Of a stretch of DNA of 64,000 nt, positions 10,420 through 21,118 are shown piece by piece. Position numbers and translations under genes: made by a program. The notes beneath the pieces are model-generated. The model saw only the letters and a program-made list of their open reading frames with translations. It made no database searches and was not told the DNA's origin. Origin of the DNA: Chitinophaga pinensis (GTDB lineage: Bacteria > Bacteroidota > Bacteroidia > Chitinophagales > Chitinophagaceae); contig CAMCAY010000003.1 of assembly GCA_945872815.1 (NCBI GenBank), forward strand, positions 33,535 through 97,534, read 5' to 3'. Every line of letters starts with the position of its first letter. Within the stretch, counting starts at the first letter, position 1.

Positions 10420-11550
10420 TTTTTCATTTTTTTCGGGCTTTGGAACAAAGTTTTCAGATGCTTTCATTTTTTCCAACATTGATTTTTCGTCCTCGTTTAT
10501 ATGTTGTGGTGTCCAGATGTTGACATGTATTAACTGATCTCCCTTTTCATAACTATTAACCTGAGGAAATCCTTTACCTTTTAAACGGAATATTTTTCCG
10601 CTTTGTGTACCAGTAGGTATTTTAATTTTAGCTTTTCCATCAATGGTTGGAACTTCGAGTTGTGTTCCGAAAACTGCATCAGGAAAAGAAATATGCAAAT
10701 CAAAAACAACGTTGTTGCCATCTCTTTGAAGTTGTGGATGTGGTTCTTCTTCAATCAGAACAATCAGGTCTCCAAAACTACCCCCTCTTTCTCCAATATT
10801 TCCTTTTCCACTTATGCTAAGTTGCATCCCTTCCTGCACGCCGGCAGGGATATCAATGGTCACCGTTTCATCTCCGTAAATTCGTCCTTCACCCTTGCAT
10901 CCTCCGCATTTTGCAGTGATGGTAGTTCCATCTCCATTACAAGTAGGGCATGTTGTTACGGTTTGCATTTGTCCTAAAAAAGTATTTTGTACTCTTCTTA
11001 CTTGTCCACTTCCACTACAGGTTCCGCAGGTTTGCACGCTGTTTTTATCCTTAGCACCGCTTCCACTACAAGTAGTACATTTTACATACTTTTTTATTTT
11101 AATCGTCTTTGGGGCGCCCTTCGCCAATTCTTCATAGTTCAATTTTATTTTAACCCGAAGATTACTTCCCCTTGCCCCACCTGACTGACCTGATCTTTTA
11201 CCACTCCTGTTTCCAAAAAAACTTCCAAAACTGTCATCGCCGAAAATATCACCGAATTGACTGAAAATATCGTCCATGTTCATTCCACCACCACTGAAAC
11301 CACCACCACCACCTCTTCCCTGAGAGAATGCATTATGCCCAAAACGATCGTATTGGGCTCTTTTATTGCTATCATTTAAAACTTCGTATGCCTCTGCCGC
11401 CTCTTTAAATTTATCTTCCGCAGTTTTATCTCCGGGATTTCTGTCAGGATGAAATTGCATGGCAACTTTTCTGTAGGCCTTTTTAATTTCCTCTTGTGAG
11501 GCTGATTTGCCGATACCTAGTATTTCGTAATAATCTCGTTTATTTGACAT
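10384..11550 (-). CDS. dnaJ: Chaperone protein DnaJ
   Basis: J-domain with HPD, G-rich region, four CxxCxGxG zinc motifs. Confidence 0.97.
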   Translation of the reverse strand: MSNKRDYYEILGIGKSASQEEIKKAYRKVAMQFHPDRNPGDKTAEDKFKEAAEAYEVLNDSNKRAQYDRFGHNAFSQGRGGGGGFSGGGMNMDDIFSQFGDIFGDDSFGSFFGNRSGKRSGQSGGARGSNLRVKIKLNYEELAKGAPKTIKIKKYVKCTTCSGSGAKDKNSVQTCGTCSGSGQVRRVQNTFLGQMQTVTTCPTCNGDGTTITAKCGGCKGEGRIYGDETVTIDIPAGVQEGMQLSISGKGNIGERGGSFGDLIVLIEEEPHPQLQRDGNNVVFDLHISFPDAVFGTQLEVPTIDGKAKIKIPTGTQSGKIFRLKGKGFPQVNSYEKGDQLIHVNIWTPQHINEDEKSMLEKMKASENFVPKPEKNEKSFFEKIREMFG

Positions 11551-11580
11551 TTTTATTAGAATGCAGTTTTATAATGAATG

Positions 11581-12135
11581 TTATTTTCCAACAACAACTT
11601 TTGCGAAACGAATTATTTTTTCATTTAAATAATACCCCTTTTCCAATTCATCAATCACTTTGCCTTTTAATTCATCTGGTGATTCAATTTCAGTTATCGC
11701 TTCATGTTTTTCCACATCAAATTCCTGGTGAATACTGTCCATAGATTTTAATCCCTTTTGTTGTAAAATAGTTCTAAGTTTAGTAAAAACCAATAAAGTT
11801 CCTTCGTTGGCTTGGTTATGATCAGCGCTTGCTTTTATTTGTTTTTCAGCACGGTCGCAATCATCCAATACTTCAAGTAAGGAAGAAATAATTTCTCTTC
11901 CTGCAGTTTGAATCAATTCAATTCTTTCTTTTGAAGTTCTACGTTTGTAGTTGTCAAATTCTGCAAATAATCTGAGATATTTATCTTTTTGTTCCACTAC
12001 TTCTGATTTCAGTTTTTCCAAATCAGTACCTTCAGAAACTGTGAGGTTCTCTAACACTGAATTTTCAGTATTTTCAGATGTCTCTTGTACATTCTCATTT
12101 ACTTGATCCTCCATATTTGTATTATTTTCTTCCAT
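11581..12135 (-). CDS. grpE: Nucleotide exchange factor GrpE
   Basis: GrpE core LRLFAEFDNYKRRT...LLEVLDDCDRA; adjacent to dnaJ. Confidence 0.95.
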   Translation of the reverse strand: MEENNTNMEDQVNENVQETSENTENSVLENLTVSEGTDLEKLKSEVVEQKDKYLRLFAEFDNYKRRTSKERIELIQTAGREIISSLLEVLDDCDRAEKQIKASADHNQANEGTLLVFTKLRTILQQKGLKSMDSIHQEFDVEKHEAITEIESPDELKGKVIDELEKGYYLNEKIIRFAKVVVGK

Positions 12136-12242
12136 AATGAATTATTTTTCTAGGATAGTTTATATTCAAATATATTGCCAATCCCTTTGAGGCAGTCATT
12201 TTGACACAAAAATTGAATGAAAAATAAAAAGAAATGCTAAAA

Positions 12243-12581
12243 TTACCTTAGAACTTGGAATTTACCTGATTCAAGAACGAAGTTGTTCTTATCCCTTAGC
12301 TGATAGATATAAATACCGCGATAAAATTCCTCTAAATTGATATTTGTTTTGTAAGAAATATTCTTTAACTCGTAGACTTTTTTTCCCATGAAATTGAAAA
12401 TCAATAAAGAATATCTATTGTTGTAATTTTTCTGAAAATCAAAATTAATGGCTACTGATGCGGGGTTTGGGTAGTATCTAAGTATTTTACTTCCCCATTG
12501 ATCTCCTAAAGTTCTTATTTGAGAGAAACTGTTTGAATGGAAACCTGCGGTTAATATTAATATGTATAGTATTTTCCTCAC
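12243..12581 (-). CDS. Small protein consisting of signal peptide plus T9SS type A-like sorting domain
   Basis: Signal peptide (ILYILILTAGFHSNSFSQ) followed almost immediately by a T9SS_A-like region YPNPASVAINFDF...GIYIYQLRDKNNFVLESGKFQVLR. Confidence 0.72.
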   Translation of the reverse strand: MRKILYILILTAGFHSNSFSQIRTLGDQWGSKILRYYPNPASVAINFDFQKNYNNRYSLLIFNFMGKKVYELKNISYKTNINLEEFYRGIYIYQLRDKNNFVLESGKFQVLR

Positions 12582-12630
12582 TACTATGAAGTTAGTGTTA
12601 TTTGTTTGAAAATCAAAAAATCTTTAAAAA

Positions 12631-13107
12631 TTAATTCAACTGGGAAAGCATTTCATTGATTGCAGTAAAATTAGGTACATCTCCTGCACTTTCCAATACT
12701 TCAGCGTAACGGATGATACCTTCTTTGTCAATGATAAAGGCGGCTCTTTTGCTGACACCCTTCATGTTCATATCGGTAAAAGATTCATAAATGGCGTGGT
12801 AGGCAGCAGAAATTTCTTTATTAAAATCACTCAGTAAAGGAAAATTATACTGTTGCTCTTCTTTGAATTTGGCCAAAGTGAAAATTGAATCTACTGAAAC
12901 AGCTACAACTTGTGCAGCAGCATTGGAATATTTTGCGATGTCATCTCTTACCCCACATAATTCTTTTGTACAAACACCAGTAAATGCCTGAGGAAAAAAT
13001 AAAAGCAAAACATTTTTTGAATTTTTGAAATCACTCAAATTGACTTTTTCTTTTGAAGAGGAAAAAAGTGAAAATTCGGGAGCTTGTTGGCCTATTTGTA
13101 TTGACAT
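12631..13107 (-). CDS. Peroxiredoxin (AhpC/TSA, redoxin)
   Basis: FFPQAFTGVCTKELCGVRD active-site region. Confidence 0.92.
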   Translation of the reverse strand: MSIQIGQQAPEFSLFSSSKEKVNLSDFKNSKNVLLLFFPQAFTGVCTKELCGVRDDIAKYSNAAAQVVAVSVDSIFTLAKFKEEQQYNFPLLSDFNKEISAAYHAIYESFTDMNMKGVSKRAAFIIDKEGIIRYAEVLESAGDVPNFTAINEMLSQLN

Positions 13108-13252
13108 GGAAATTTATTTATGATTGAACTGCAAAGTTAGTAAAGAAATATCTATTTAAAAGTAAATTATTCATTAAATCTTACAATCTATTACGTTTCA
13201 ACCAACAAAAAACAACCACTCCAACTAATGTAATTTATACTTAAAAATGGGA

Positions 13253-14284
13253 TTAGAATGACGGACATCTAACAGCATCAAGGCTAGTATTATTTTTGTT
13301 AAATCCTATAAGTGACAATGATAGTTCAAAACCGCCCTGACCTTTTGTACTTTCTTTTAGTCCAGAAATATTTGCATCGTAACTACCGGAAATTGACAAA
13401 GATTTGAACTCTAATTTTGCAGTTGGTATAATAGCATCACCCCATCTGATATAGCTGCCTGCATGCAAGGTGCAATTTGATTCTTCTTCATTCTGTATTT
13501 TAATTGAATAGATTGCTCCAATCATACATTCACGGTTAGCTCCTTGAATAGAATAGTCTGATTGAATGGTTAAATATTCGTTTTCATTTCTGTTAAGTTT
13601 AACACCTGCGGAACCTACCCATTTAGGAGCCAATCCTAATTGAGAAGCATCATAAAATGATATTTTTTTAGGCTTGTTGAAATGATGGTAGGCAAGCCCG
13701 ATAAAGAAATTATCTTCCGGATTTTCGCTTATCTGGGTATTGATACTCATGCCCGCACTTCCATCAAAATAAGAGAAGCCAGTTCTTGAAAAGTTTTCTC
13801 CGTCATTTAGCGAACTGTTGTAAGATGTTCCATCATATTGATTATTCGTAGTTACTTTACTTCTATCGAATTTACGCTGAACGATTCCTCCCATTACACC
13901 TATAGACAAATAAGTATTTCTTTCTTCGCTGATAGATTTATGGTAATTGAAGGAAGGTAAAAATTTGGTGGTTGATAATGAAATGCTACCTGATTTATCA
14001 TGTACAATCTCGCCTCCAATTGTTACAAAATCATCTCCTTCACCGATTTTTCTTTTAAGTTCACCGCTGATATAGGTGGTTTTGTAAGGAACGGTTAGGC
14101 TGTTCCATTGTGATCTGTAAACACATTGAAACCTTGAGTCGCCACTGAAAAGTCCAGCTAATGAGGGGTTTCTCAACAATGGAGTTTCAAATATCTGGGA
14201 AAAGTGAATGTCTTGACCGCTTGCACTAATATTAAAAATAAATAATATAAAAATAGCGAAAAGGGTGTAGTTTGTTTTTTTCAT
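13253..14284 (-). CDS. PorP/SprF family type IX secretion membrane protein
   Basis: QDIHFSQIFETPLLRNPSLAGLFSGDSRFQCVYRSQWNSL family signature. Confidence 0.93.
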   Translation of the reverse strand: MKKTNYTLFAIFILFIFNISASGQDIHFSQIFETPLLRNPSLAGLFSGDSRFQCVYRSQWNSLTVPYKTTYISGELKRKIGEGDDFVTIGGEIVHDKSGSISLSTTKFLPSFNYHKSISEERNTYLSIGVMGGIVQRKFDRSKVTTNNQYDGTSYNSSLNDGENFSRTGFSYFDGSAGMSINTQISENPEDNFFIGLAYHHFNKPKKISFYDASQLGLAPKWVGSAGVKLNRNENEYLTIQSDYSIQGANRECMIGAIYSIKIQNEEESNCTLHAGSYIRWGDAIIPTAKLEFKSLSISGSYDANISGLKESTKGQGGFELSLSLIGFNKNNTSLDAVRCPSF

Positions 14285-14356
14285 ATGGGTGGATTTTAGG
14301 GGGCACTATTATATATAAAACGAACTTTTACAGATTTTATTATGTAAAAGGGAAAT

Positions 14357-14512
14357 TATTTTGAGGGAAAATATTTCCTTAAAAAAAGTAAGATTGGAAT
14401 TGAAATCTAATCGAACTTCTATAACATATACAAAAATACTATATGTTAATTATTGTATTATGACAGAACCTTTTCATGTATTATTAGACCTGAAAATATT
14501 TAAGAGTAGCCA
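14357..14512 (-). pseudogene. Decayed duplicate of the 3' end (gliding-type T9SS C-terminal domain) of the adjacent PKD gene
   Basis: Minus-strand reading gives GSVIIQ*LTYSIFVYVIEVRLDFNSNLTF, aligning with GTFRGQQLTSDVFVYVIEVQCDNNSTLTF of the neighbouring gene; identical 18-mer aacttctataacatatac; offset changes from 156 to 158 bp, implying a frameshift. Confidence 0.8.
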
Positions 14513-17500
14513 TTATTTTAGAAGGGAAATATCTCCTTTAAATGTTAGAGTGGAATTGTTGTCGCATTGAACTTCTATAACATATACGAAAACATCAGAT
14601 GTTAATTGTTGTCCTCTGAAAGTTCCATCCCATCCTTTATTTGCGTCATTCGCTTTGAAATTATTTCTTTCAAATAACTTCTCTCCCCAACGTGAAAAAA
14701 TCTTCATGTTTTTTATCATGAAAATACCTGTACCGCGAGGATAAAAAATATCATTCATTCCATCATTATTGGGCGAAAAGGTATTGGGTATAAATAGGTT
14801 AGCTCCATTGCACAAAACATTTACAGTAACTGCATCTTTGGTTTTACAACCACCACCATTACTAACCTCAATTTCATAAGTAGTTGTTTCATTTGGTTTT
14901 ACCGTAATTCTTCCGTCTGTATTTCTAAATTGATTTGATGTTGGATTCCATTTTATATCTATTATATCTGAGGAAAGAACAGGAACTAATTCAACTGATT
15001 GGCCTACATTGATTGTTTTATCTTCTCCTGCATCAACAGATGGGTAATTGTAAACATTTACAGGAACATACGCAGTATCAGTAAAACAATGTTTATTGTC
15101 TGTTCCAATAACTTGATAAATGGTATTTATGGAAGGGGAGGCATTTGGAGAAGACGAATGAATATTGTCCAAACCGATCGATGGTATCCAGGTATATGAT
15201 TCTGCACCGGAAGCACTAATTTTTTTTGAACTGCCACTGCAAATGGATTGTCTTTCACTTACATTTAAGTTGAAGGGGTATTTTACATCGACCCAAATAC
15301 TGTCTTTTTTAATACAACCATGAATTGATTTTCCAGTTACAGTATACATTACCGCGCTATCTGTATTGGTAATTGGATTCGAACAGTTGATACAACTCAA
15401 TCCTCTCGAAGGACTCCAAACGAATTCATCCGCACCATTAGCATGTAGGCTGATGCCTCTGCCTCTGCAAACAGTTGTGTCCGTTCCTGCATTGGTGGAT
15501 GGGTAAGGATATGCTTCAACGTTAGTATTAACAGTATCCCTGCAACCAAATGCATTTGTTAAAATAGCACTTACCGGGTAAAGTCTTGCTTGTGAATAAA
15601 CCTGTGGATTTGGATTAATTTCAGTAGATGTAATTCCATTCCCAAAATCCCATTGCCATGAAATTACAGATGTATCATTGTTTATAAGACTTCCATTAAA
15701 TTGAATCTGAACTCCTGCACAACCATTTGCTGTTTGAGCAATACTTCCTCGTGGAGAGGCTACAATTTGAATATCTACCGGACTTGTGGCAGTATCTTTA
15801 CATCCATGTTCTGTAATTACAATCAATGATGGAGTAAATATGCCGGTATCGGTATATTGATGCGATGGATTTTCCGAGTAATCATTGTTGTTATCCCCGA
15901 AAAGCCAATTATAGTGAGAAATATTGTCATTGGTATTGGTTGTATTATTGAATTGTACAACCCCTGCATCACACAAAAGATGTGCATCTGCTTGGAAGTC
16001 TGCAAGTAAACTATATATTTTAAGCGTATCAGGATTAGTCAGTGTTACCACACAACCTGCAGCATCTTTTAATAATAATTTTGGTATAAAGTTTCCACTT
16101 GAAACATAGGAGTGTGCTTGCACTGAATCAGTCGTTACGTTCGTATTCCCGTCACTAAAATCCCAAATAAAAAAACTTGTATTAATTGCATTTGCAGTAA
16201 AATAAATTTCAGTTGGTGAGCAACCAAATGTTTTATCGTAATTGAATTTTCCTCGCGGCCCCTGGACTGAAATTAATTTTGTGGCGGAATCTTTGCATCC
16301 GCCATTGGAAATTACAATCAGTTTTGCAGTAAAGTTTCCGGAAATTGAATAAAAGTGCGATGGGTTATCAAAAATAGTACTGGTATTGTCTCCAAATGAC
16401 CATACCATAGAGGCGAAGTTTTGTGAATGGTTGTTAAAATTAACAATCAATGGAGGGCAGTTGCTGAATGAATCGCTTACAGAAAAGCGAGCAATGGGTG
16501 TAGATACTCTAATGTAATTTATTTTTCTAATTGTATCCTTGCAACCTATATTGTTTGTTGAAATCAATGTTACACTATAAAGTCCATTTATATTATAACT
16601 ATGAGATGGATTGGTAAGTGTGGATGTGTTTCCATCACCAAAGTTCCATAAATAAGTGTTGCTGTTTCCTATAGATAAGTTTATTAAGTTAGCATTTACA
16701 TTCGGGCAAACACTTGTGTCTACAGTTTGAAAATCTGAATGCGGATTATTTATGGATATTAAATTGTTTTTTTGAATTTTACTTTTGCATCCTGCACTAT
16801 CCAATACTTCTAATGTAATAGTATAAGAACCTGTATTTGAATAAATATGATTCGATAGCCCAATATTTGTAGTATCAAAAATGCCATCTCCAAAACTCCA
16901 CATCCATTTTTTAATTTGGTTTCTGCCATCGGTTTGAGAATTATCAAAGAATCCAACAGTAGAATATTTGCATGTATTTGTTGCAGAGCTTGACAAATCA
17001 GCATTTGGGCCATTTACTTTAATGTATTTTCTTTTTGTTGTAGTGTCTTTACAACCATTGATATCTGTAGTGATGATAGAAACATCATACACGCCGGGTA
17101 CATAATAAGTATTGGAAATCGGAAATCCAAAACCGGTCATTCCATTGCCAAAATTCCAGCTAACAGAGTTTATATAATTACTGGTGTTTGTTAACAAATT
17201 AAAATTTGCAACACTCATTTTACATATTGAAGTATCAGATGAAACAAAATTCGTGGGTTCATTTATAACTGTTACATTTTTACTGGTTGTATCACTGCAG
17301 CCTGTTGCATTATTGAATACAATTAATTTTACAATGTAAAGTCCAGAGTTTGCATAGGTATGGACCGGATTTATTATATTCGATGTTGCACCGTCTCCAA
17401 AATTCCATAACCATGAATCCGCACCTTTTGATTTATCAAAAAAAGATCTTTTTAATTTTTGTCCGCAATTGTAAGTGAAAGAAAAGTTTGCAATTGGAGG

Positions 17501-19333
17501 ATATATGGTGATATAATTTTCGATTGTTAATGTATCCTTGCATCCGTTGTTTGTAACAATTAAGGTGACATCAAATGGATTGGAAGTGCCACTGGTGTCA
17601 CTGTAGTGATAGGAAGGATTTTGTAATGTTGATCTACCTCCATCTCCAAATAACCAAAGCCATTCCTTTACAGAATCTTCGACAGGAGTTAAATCTCTGA
17701 ATAGAACATTAGTGGAAGCACATACAGCTCTTGGGTCAGCTGAAAAAGAGGTATGAGGTCTGTTGCCTACCTTAACAGACTTGATATATTTTACCGTGTC
17801 GGTACATCCATTTGCTGTAATAATATTTAAAGTAACATCGTATTCTCCGGCTTGCTGATAAATATGATTTGGAAATTTATTGTTTGAAATAAAACCATCT
17901 CCAAAATTCCAAGTATAACTAACTACGCTGTCTGCGGTTGACACTTGAGGTTGAAGATAAGTTGGCAAAGGAGCACACCCAGGTTGAGGGAAATTTGAAA
18001 TGCTTGCAGTCGGTAGCTTTATTTTTATGTAATTGCTTTTTGTGATAGTATCCCTGCATCCAGCATTATTTATAGCTATTAAGGAAATAGAATAATCTGA
18101 TTCAATTGTATAAGTATGGATAGGATTGATGTTAAAAGAAACAGAGCTGTCACCGAAAGACCATTGATAAATGGTAGCATTATTGCTTGTATTTTGGAAA
18201 TTAACTTGTTGAGGAATATTACATGAACTTACCGGATTTGCAGTGAAATCAGCCTGTGGTTTTTCGTTTACAATTATTTTCTTGATGATTGAATCGACGC
18301 AAGTTTCTGATTGAACAATAAGTTTTACAAAAAAAGTATCACTGGTTGAAAATTGTTTTAAGGGATTGTATATAACCGAAGTTGTTCCATCCCCAAAATC
18401 CCATAATACATTTTGAGGAACAGGGGTAGAATTATTTTGAATTTGAATCGATGAATTTCTGCACACATAGTCAGGCATACTAAACATTGAATGTAAATTT
18501 GAAATATTTATCAGGTTGTATTTGATAATTGAATCTGTGCAGCCATTTCCGTCGGTTACTTTCAATGAAACTGAATATATTCCTAGATCATTGTAGGTAT
18601 GAGCAGGATTCATATCGTTGGCAAAATCGCCATCCCCGAAATGCCAATTAAAGCTCAGTGAGTTGTTTGAAGTCGAGGTGTTTAAAAACTCAACATTCAA
18701 TGGTACTATACAACTACTCAAAGGAGTATTCGAGAAATTAGCTGTTGGATTTTCGTAAATCTGTATGTAGTTAGTTCTAGTTAGGGATGTTACACAGCCA
18801 TAGCTGTTTGTTATTTGGAGAGATATATTGAAGTACCCATCTGAAGAATAACGGTGCACCGGATTAGGTAGATTGCTTGAAGTCCCATCGCCAAAATCCC
18901 ATAATCTGGAAAGAATGTTTCCGCTACCGGCTGAGCTGCTGTCTGAATAGCTAATGTCAGAGTTAATACAAGCATTTGCATCAGAAACATTGAAATGTAC
19001 AGTTGGTTTAGAATATACAGTAATGTACTGAATTCTGGATATTGAATCTATTCCTGCATTGTTTTGTACAATCAATTTTACATTGTATTGGCCTGGATTG
19101 GTATAAATTGCTGTTGGATTTTCTAAAGTTGAAATAGTACCATTTCCCAAAATCCATTTAAAGGAAGTTGGATTTCCGGTAGATTGATTGTTGAAGTTAA
19201 CAACAAGTGGGGCGCAGCCGTTTACCGGAGTTGCTGAAAAATTTGCAACAGGACGCTGAGCATAAGAATCAAATGCAAATAAAAAATTAATTCCTAATAA
19301 GAATATAGTTTTACAGAAAGAAGGAATTTTCAT
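14513..19333 (-). CDS. Giant multi-PKD-domain adhesin-like protein with gliding motility-associated (T9SS type B) C-terminal domain
   Basis: Many PKD repeats (WDFGDGxxS...P.H.Y...G.Y.V.L); C-terminus LFIPNTFSPNNDGMNDIFYPRGTGI...MKIFSRWGEKLFERNN...GWDGTFRGQ. Confidence 0.95.
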   Translation of the reverse strand: MKIPSFCKTIFLLGINFLFAFDSYAQRPVANFSATPVNGCAPLVVNFNNQSTGNPTSFKWILGNGTISTLENPTAIYTNPGQYNVKLIVQNNAGIDSISRIQYITVYSKPTVHFNVSDANACINSDISYSDSSSAGSGNILSRLWDFGDGTSSNLPNPVHRYSSDGYFNISLQITNSYGCVTSLTRTNYIQIYENPTANFSNTPLSSCIVPLNVEFLNTSTSNNSLSFNWHFGDGDFANDMNPAHTYNDLGIYSVSLKVTDGNGCTDSIIKYNLINISNLHSMFSMPDYVCRNSSIQIQNNSTPVPQNVLWDFGDGTTSVIYNPLKQFSTSDTFFVKLIVQSETCVDSIIKKIIVNEKPQADFTANPVSSCNIPQQVNFQNTSNNATIYQWSFGDSSVSFNINPIHTYTIESDYSISLIAINNAGCRDTITKSNYIKIKLPTASISNFPQPGCAPLPTYLQPQVSTADSVVSYTWNFGDGFISNNKFPNHIYQQAGEYDVTLNIITANGCTDTVKYIKSVKVGNRPHTSFSADPRAVCASTNVLFRDLTPVEDSVKEWLWLFGDGGRSTLQNPSYHYSDTSGTSNPFDVTLIVTNNGCKDTLTIENYITIYPPIANFSFTYNCGQKLKRSFFDKSKGADSWLWNFGDGATSNIINPVHTYANSGLYIVKLIVFNNATGCSDTTSKNVTVINEPTNFVSSDTSICKMSVANFNLLTNTSNYINSVSWNFGNGMTGFGFPISNTYYVPGVYDVSIITTDINGCKDTTTKRKYIKVNGPNADLSSSATNTCKYSTVGFFDNSQTDGRNQIKKWMWSFGDGIFDTTNIGLSNHIYSNTGSYTITLEVLDSAGCKSKIQKNNLISINNPHSDFQTVDTSVCPNVNANLINLSIGNSNTYLWNFGDGNTSTLTNPSHSYNINGLYSVTLISTNNIGCKDTIRKINYIRVSTPIARFSVSDSFSNCPPLIVNFNNHSQNFASMVWSFGDNTSTIFDNPSHFYSISGNFTAKLIVISNGGCKDSATKLISVQGPRGKFNYDKTFGCSPTEIYFTANAINTSFFIWDFSDGNTNVTTDSVQAHSYVSSGNFIPKLLLKDAAGCVVTLTNPDTLKIYSLLADFQADAHLLCDAGVVQFNNTTNTNDNISHYNWLFGDNNNDYSENPSHQYTDTGIFTPSLIVITEHGCKDTATSPVDIQIVASPRGSIAQTANGCAGVQIQFNGSLINNDTSVISWQWDFGNGITSTEINPNPQVYSQARLYPVSAILTNAFGCRDTVNTNVEAYPYPSTNAGTDTTVCRGRGISLHANGADEFVWSPSRGLSCINCSNPITNTDSAVMYTVTGKSIHGCIKKDSIWVDVKYPFNLNVSERQSICSGSSKKISASGAESYTWIPSIGLDNIHSSSPNASPSINTIYQVIGTDNKHCFTDTAYVPVNVYNYPSVDAGEDKTINVGQSVELVPVLSSDIIDIKWNPTSNQFRNTDGRITVKPNETTTYEIEVSNGGGCKTKDAVTVNVLCNGANLFIPNTFSPNNDGMNDIFYPRGTGIFMIKNMKIFSRWGEKLFERNNFKANDANKGWDGTFRGQQLTSDVFVYVIEVQCDNNSTLTFKGDISLLK

Positions 19334-19532
19334 AGGCTTGGTTTGTTGGGACTTTCTATTTGAATAGGAAATCCTATTCTATAGCAATAACTACTTTTTG
19401 ATGAAAATATTGTGCCAAAAACAAAAAAAAATGAAAAAGAAAAGTGAAATAAATACATTTAAAGGTATTTATATGTATATTATAATAATTCAATATAGTA
19501 TAGTTAATGAAAATAATCAATAATAAAATTAA

Positions 19533-21026
19533 TTATATACAATATATTTCACCATACTTGTGTTTTGCATAATTTATGAAATAAGCAGGATTCAAAGTTT
19601 CTCCGGTTGCCTTTTTGCATAATTCTTCAGAAGTAAAATATCGACCATGGGCATATATTTCATTTTGTAACCATCTAAAAATAGAATCGGTATTTCCAAA
19701 TGAAATTTCTGAATTTACTCGGCTGTTTGCTTTATGTATATTATTCCATAATTGAGCAGCATATAAACTTCCAATGCTGTAAGTGGCAAAGTAACCAAAA
19801 CTACCATGACTCCAGTGAACATCCTGTAAACAACCATTTTTGTCATCTGTTACTTTTACGCCCAGCAACTTTTCGTAGTATTCATTCCAAATGGCAGGGA
19901 TGTCGTTGGATTCAATAGTGCCCTCTATCAATTTTTTTTCTATTTCATATCTGATCATCACATGGAAGTGATAAGTCAATTCATCCGCTTCTGTTCTAAT
20001 TAGAGAGGGGATTACTTTATTGATTCCTTTGTAAAAATGTTCAACTGAAATATTTTCAAACTGTCTCGGGAATATTTTTTGCAACTTCGAATAGTGAAAC
20101 TTCCAAAACGGAAGACTTCTACCTATACAGTTTTCCCATAACCTGCTTTGGCTTTCGTGAATACTCAAACTGCAATACTCACCTAGAGGTAAACCATATT
20201 CGTTTATAGGAAGACCTTGCTCATACAATGCATGACCGCCTTCATGTAAGCAACTCCAGGTCATGTTTGCAAAATCCTTTTCATCTATTCTGGTAGTAAC
20301 TCTTACATCTTGGCTATTGAAGTTTATGGTGAAGGGGTGTTCGCTGATATCTTGCCTGCCTGCATCAAAATCGAAGTGAATTTGTTTTAGCAAATCAATC
20401 CCAAATCTCCATTGATCGTCCTTATCAAAATGTTGTTGTAAAAATTCGTTATTGATTTGTTTTTGTTGATTTATTTCATTCAGTAAAATGGAAAGCTGTG
20501 GAATCAGATCTGCAAACAGTTTATCAGTTGAGGCCACTGTCAATCCTTTGTCATATTCATTCATCAATGCATCATAAGGGTGTTTTTCATACCCTAGGTA
20601 TTCAGCTTCTTGTCTTTTCAGAATAATAATTTCCTGAAGGGGTTGTTGAAAAATTGTAAAATCATTTTCTTTTCTGGCTTGTACCCAGGCATGAAAACTT
20701 TTATTGACCGAATCACTCATTTTTCTTACGAAATCTGAAGGAAGTTTTTTGTTTTTTTCATAATCAAGATAACTTAATTCAACATTTTTTCTTTCACGAT
20801 GATTCAGTTTATTATTGTTAATGAGCTCTTCCAACAAATCGCCTGTTTTTGGATCGGTAAACATTCGATGGGCTATTTCGGTGACAGTAGCAATTTGTCT
20901 TCCCCTGATTTCATTGCCTTTTGGAGGAAGATAGGTCTCCTGATCCCATTGCATCAGAGCCGAGGCGTATTTAAGGTCAGCTATTTCCTGAAATAATTTT
21001 CTGTAAGCTTCATAACTTTTATTCAT
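19533..21026 (-). CDS. M32 family carboxypeptidase
   Basis: HEGGHALYEQG zinc motif, HESQSRLWEN; ORF opens at 21104 but MNKSYEAYRKLFQEIADLKYASALMQWDQ at 21026 is the likely start. Confidence 0.93.
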   Translation of the reverse strand: MNKSYEAYRKLFQEIADLKYASALMQWDQETYLPPKGNEIRGRQIATVTEIAHRMFTDPKTGDLLEELINNNKLNHRERKNVELSYLDYEKNKKLPSDFVRKMSDSVNKSFHAWVQARKENDFTIFQQPLQEIIILKRQEAEYLGYEKHPYDALMNEYDKGLTVASTDKLFADLIPQLSILLNEINQQKQINNEFLQQHFDKDDQWRFGIDLLKQIHFDFDAGRQDISEHPFTINFNSQDVRVTTRIDEKDFANMTWSCLHEGGHALYEQGLPINEYGLPLGEYCSLSIHESQSRLWENCIGRSLPFWKFHYSKLQKIFPRQFENISVEHFYKGINKVIPSLIRTEADELTYHFHVMIRYEIEKKLIEGTIESNDIPAIWNEYYEKLLGVKVTDDKNGCLQDVHWSHGSFGYFATYSIGSLYAAQLWNNIHKANSRVNSEISFGNTDSIFRWLQNEIYAHGRYFTSEELCKKATGETLNPAYFINYAKHKYGEIYCI

Positions 21027-21118
21027 TGGAAAAGAATTAAAATATTTTTTCTGCAATTTAATAGAGTGTGGTTCAGAAAAAAAATATCTATTTTTAATGT
21101 TCAATTTGAGTAATAATG

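Noticed and set aside
10603-11184. Three plus-strand ORFs opposite dnaJ
   Set aside because: Antisense to dnaJ; composition reflects Cys/Gly-rich zinc-domain codons
14361-14570. 69-aa plus-strand ORF
   Set aside because: It is antisense to the decayed CTD copy and the 3' end of the adhesin gene; the minus-strand homology explains the sequence
14513-19333. Regularly spaced similar segments suggesting a CRISPR-like or tandem DNA repeat
   Set aside because: These are diverged PKD-domain codons (FGDG motifs) in one long open frame; spacing and identity do not fit CRISPR
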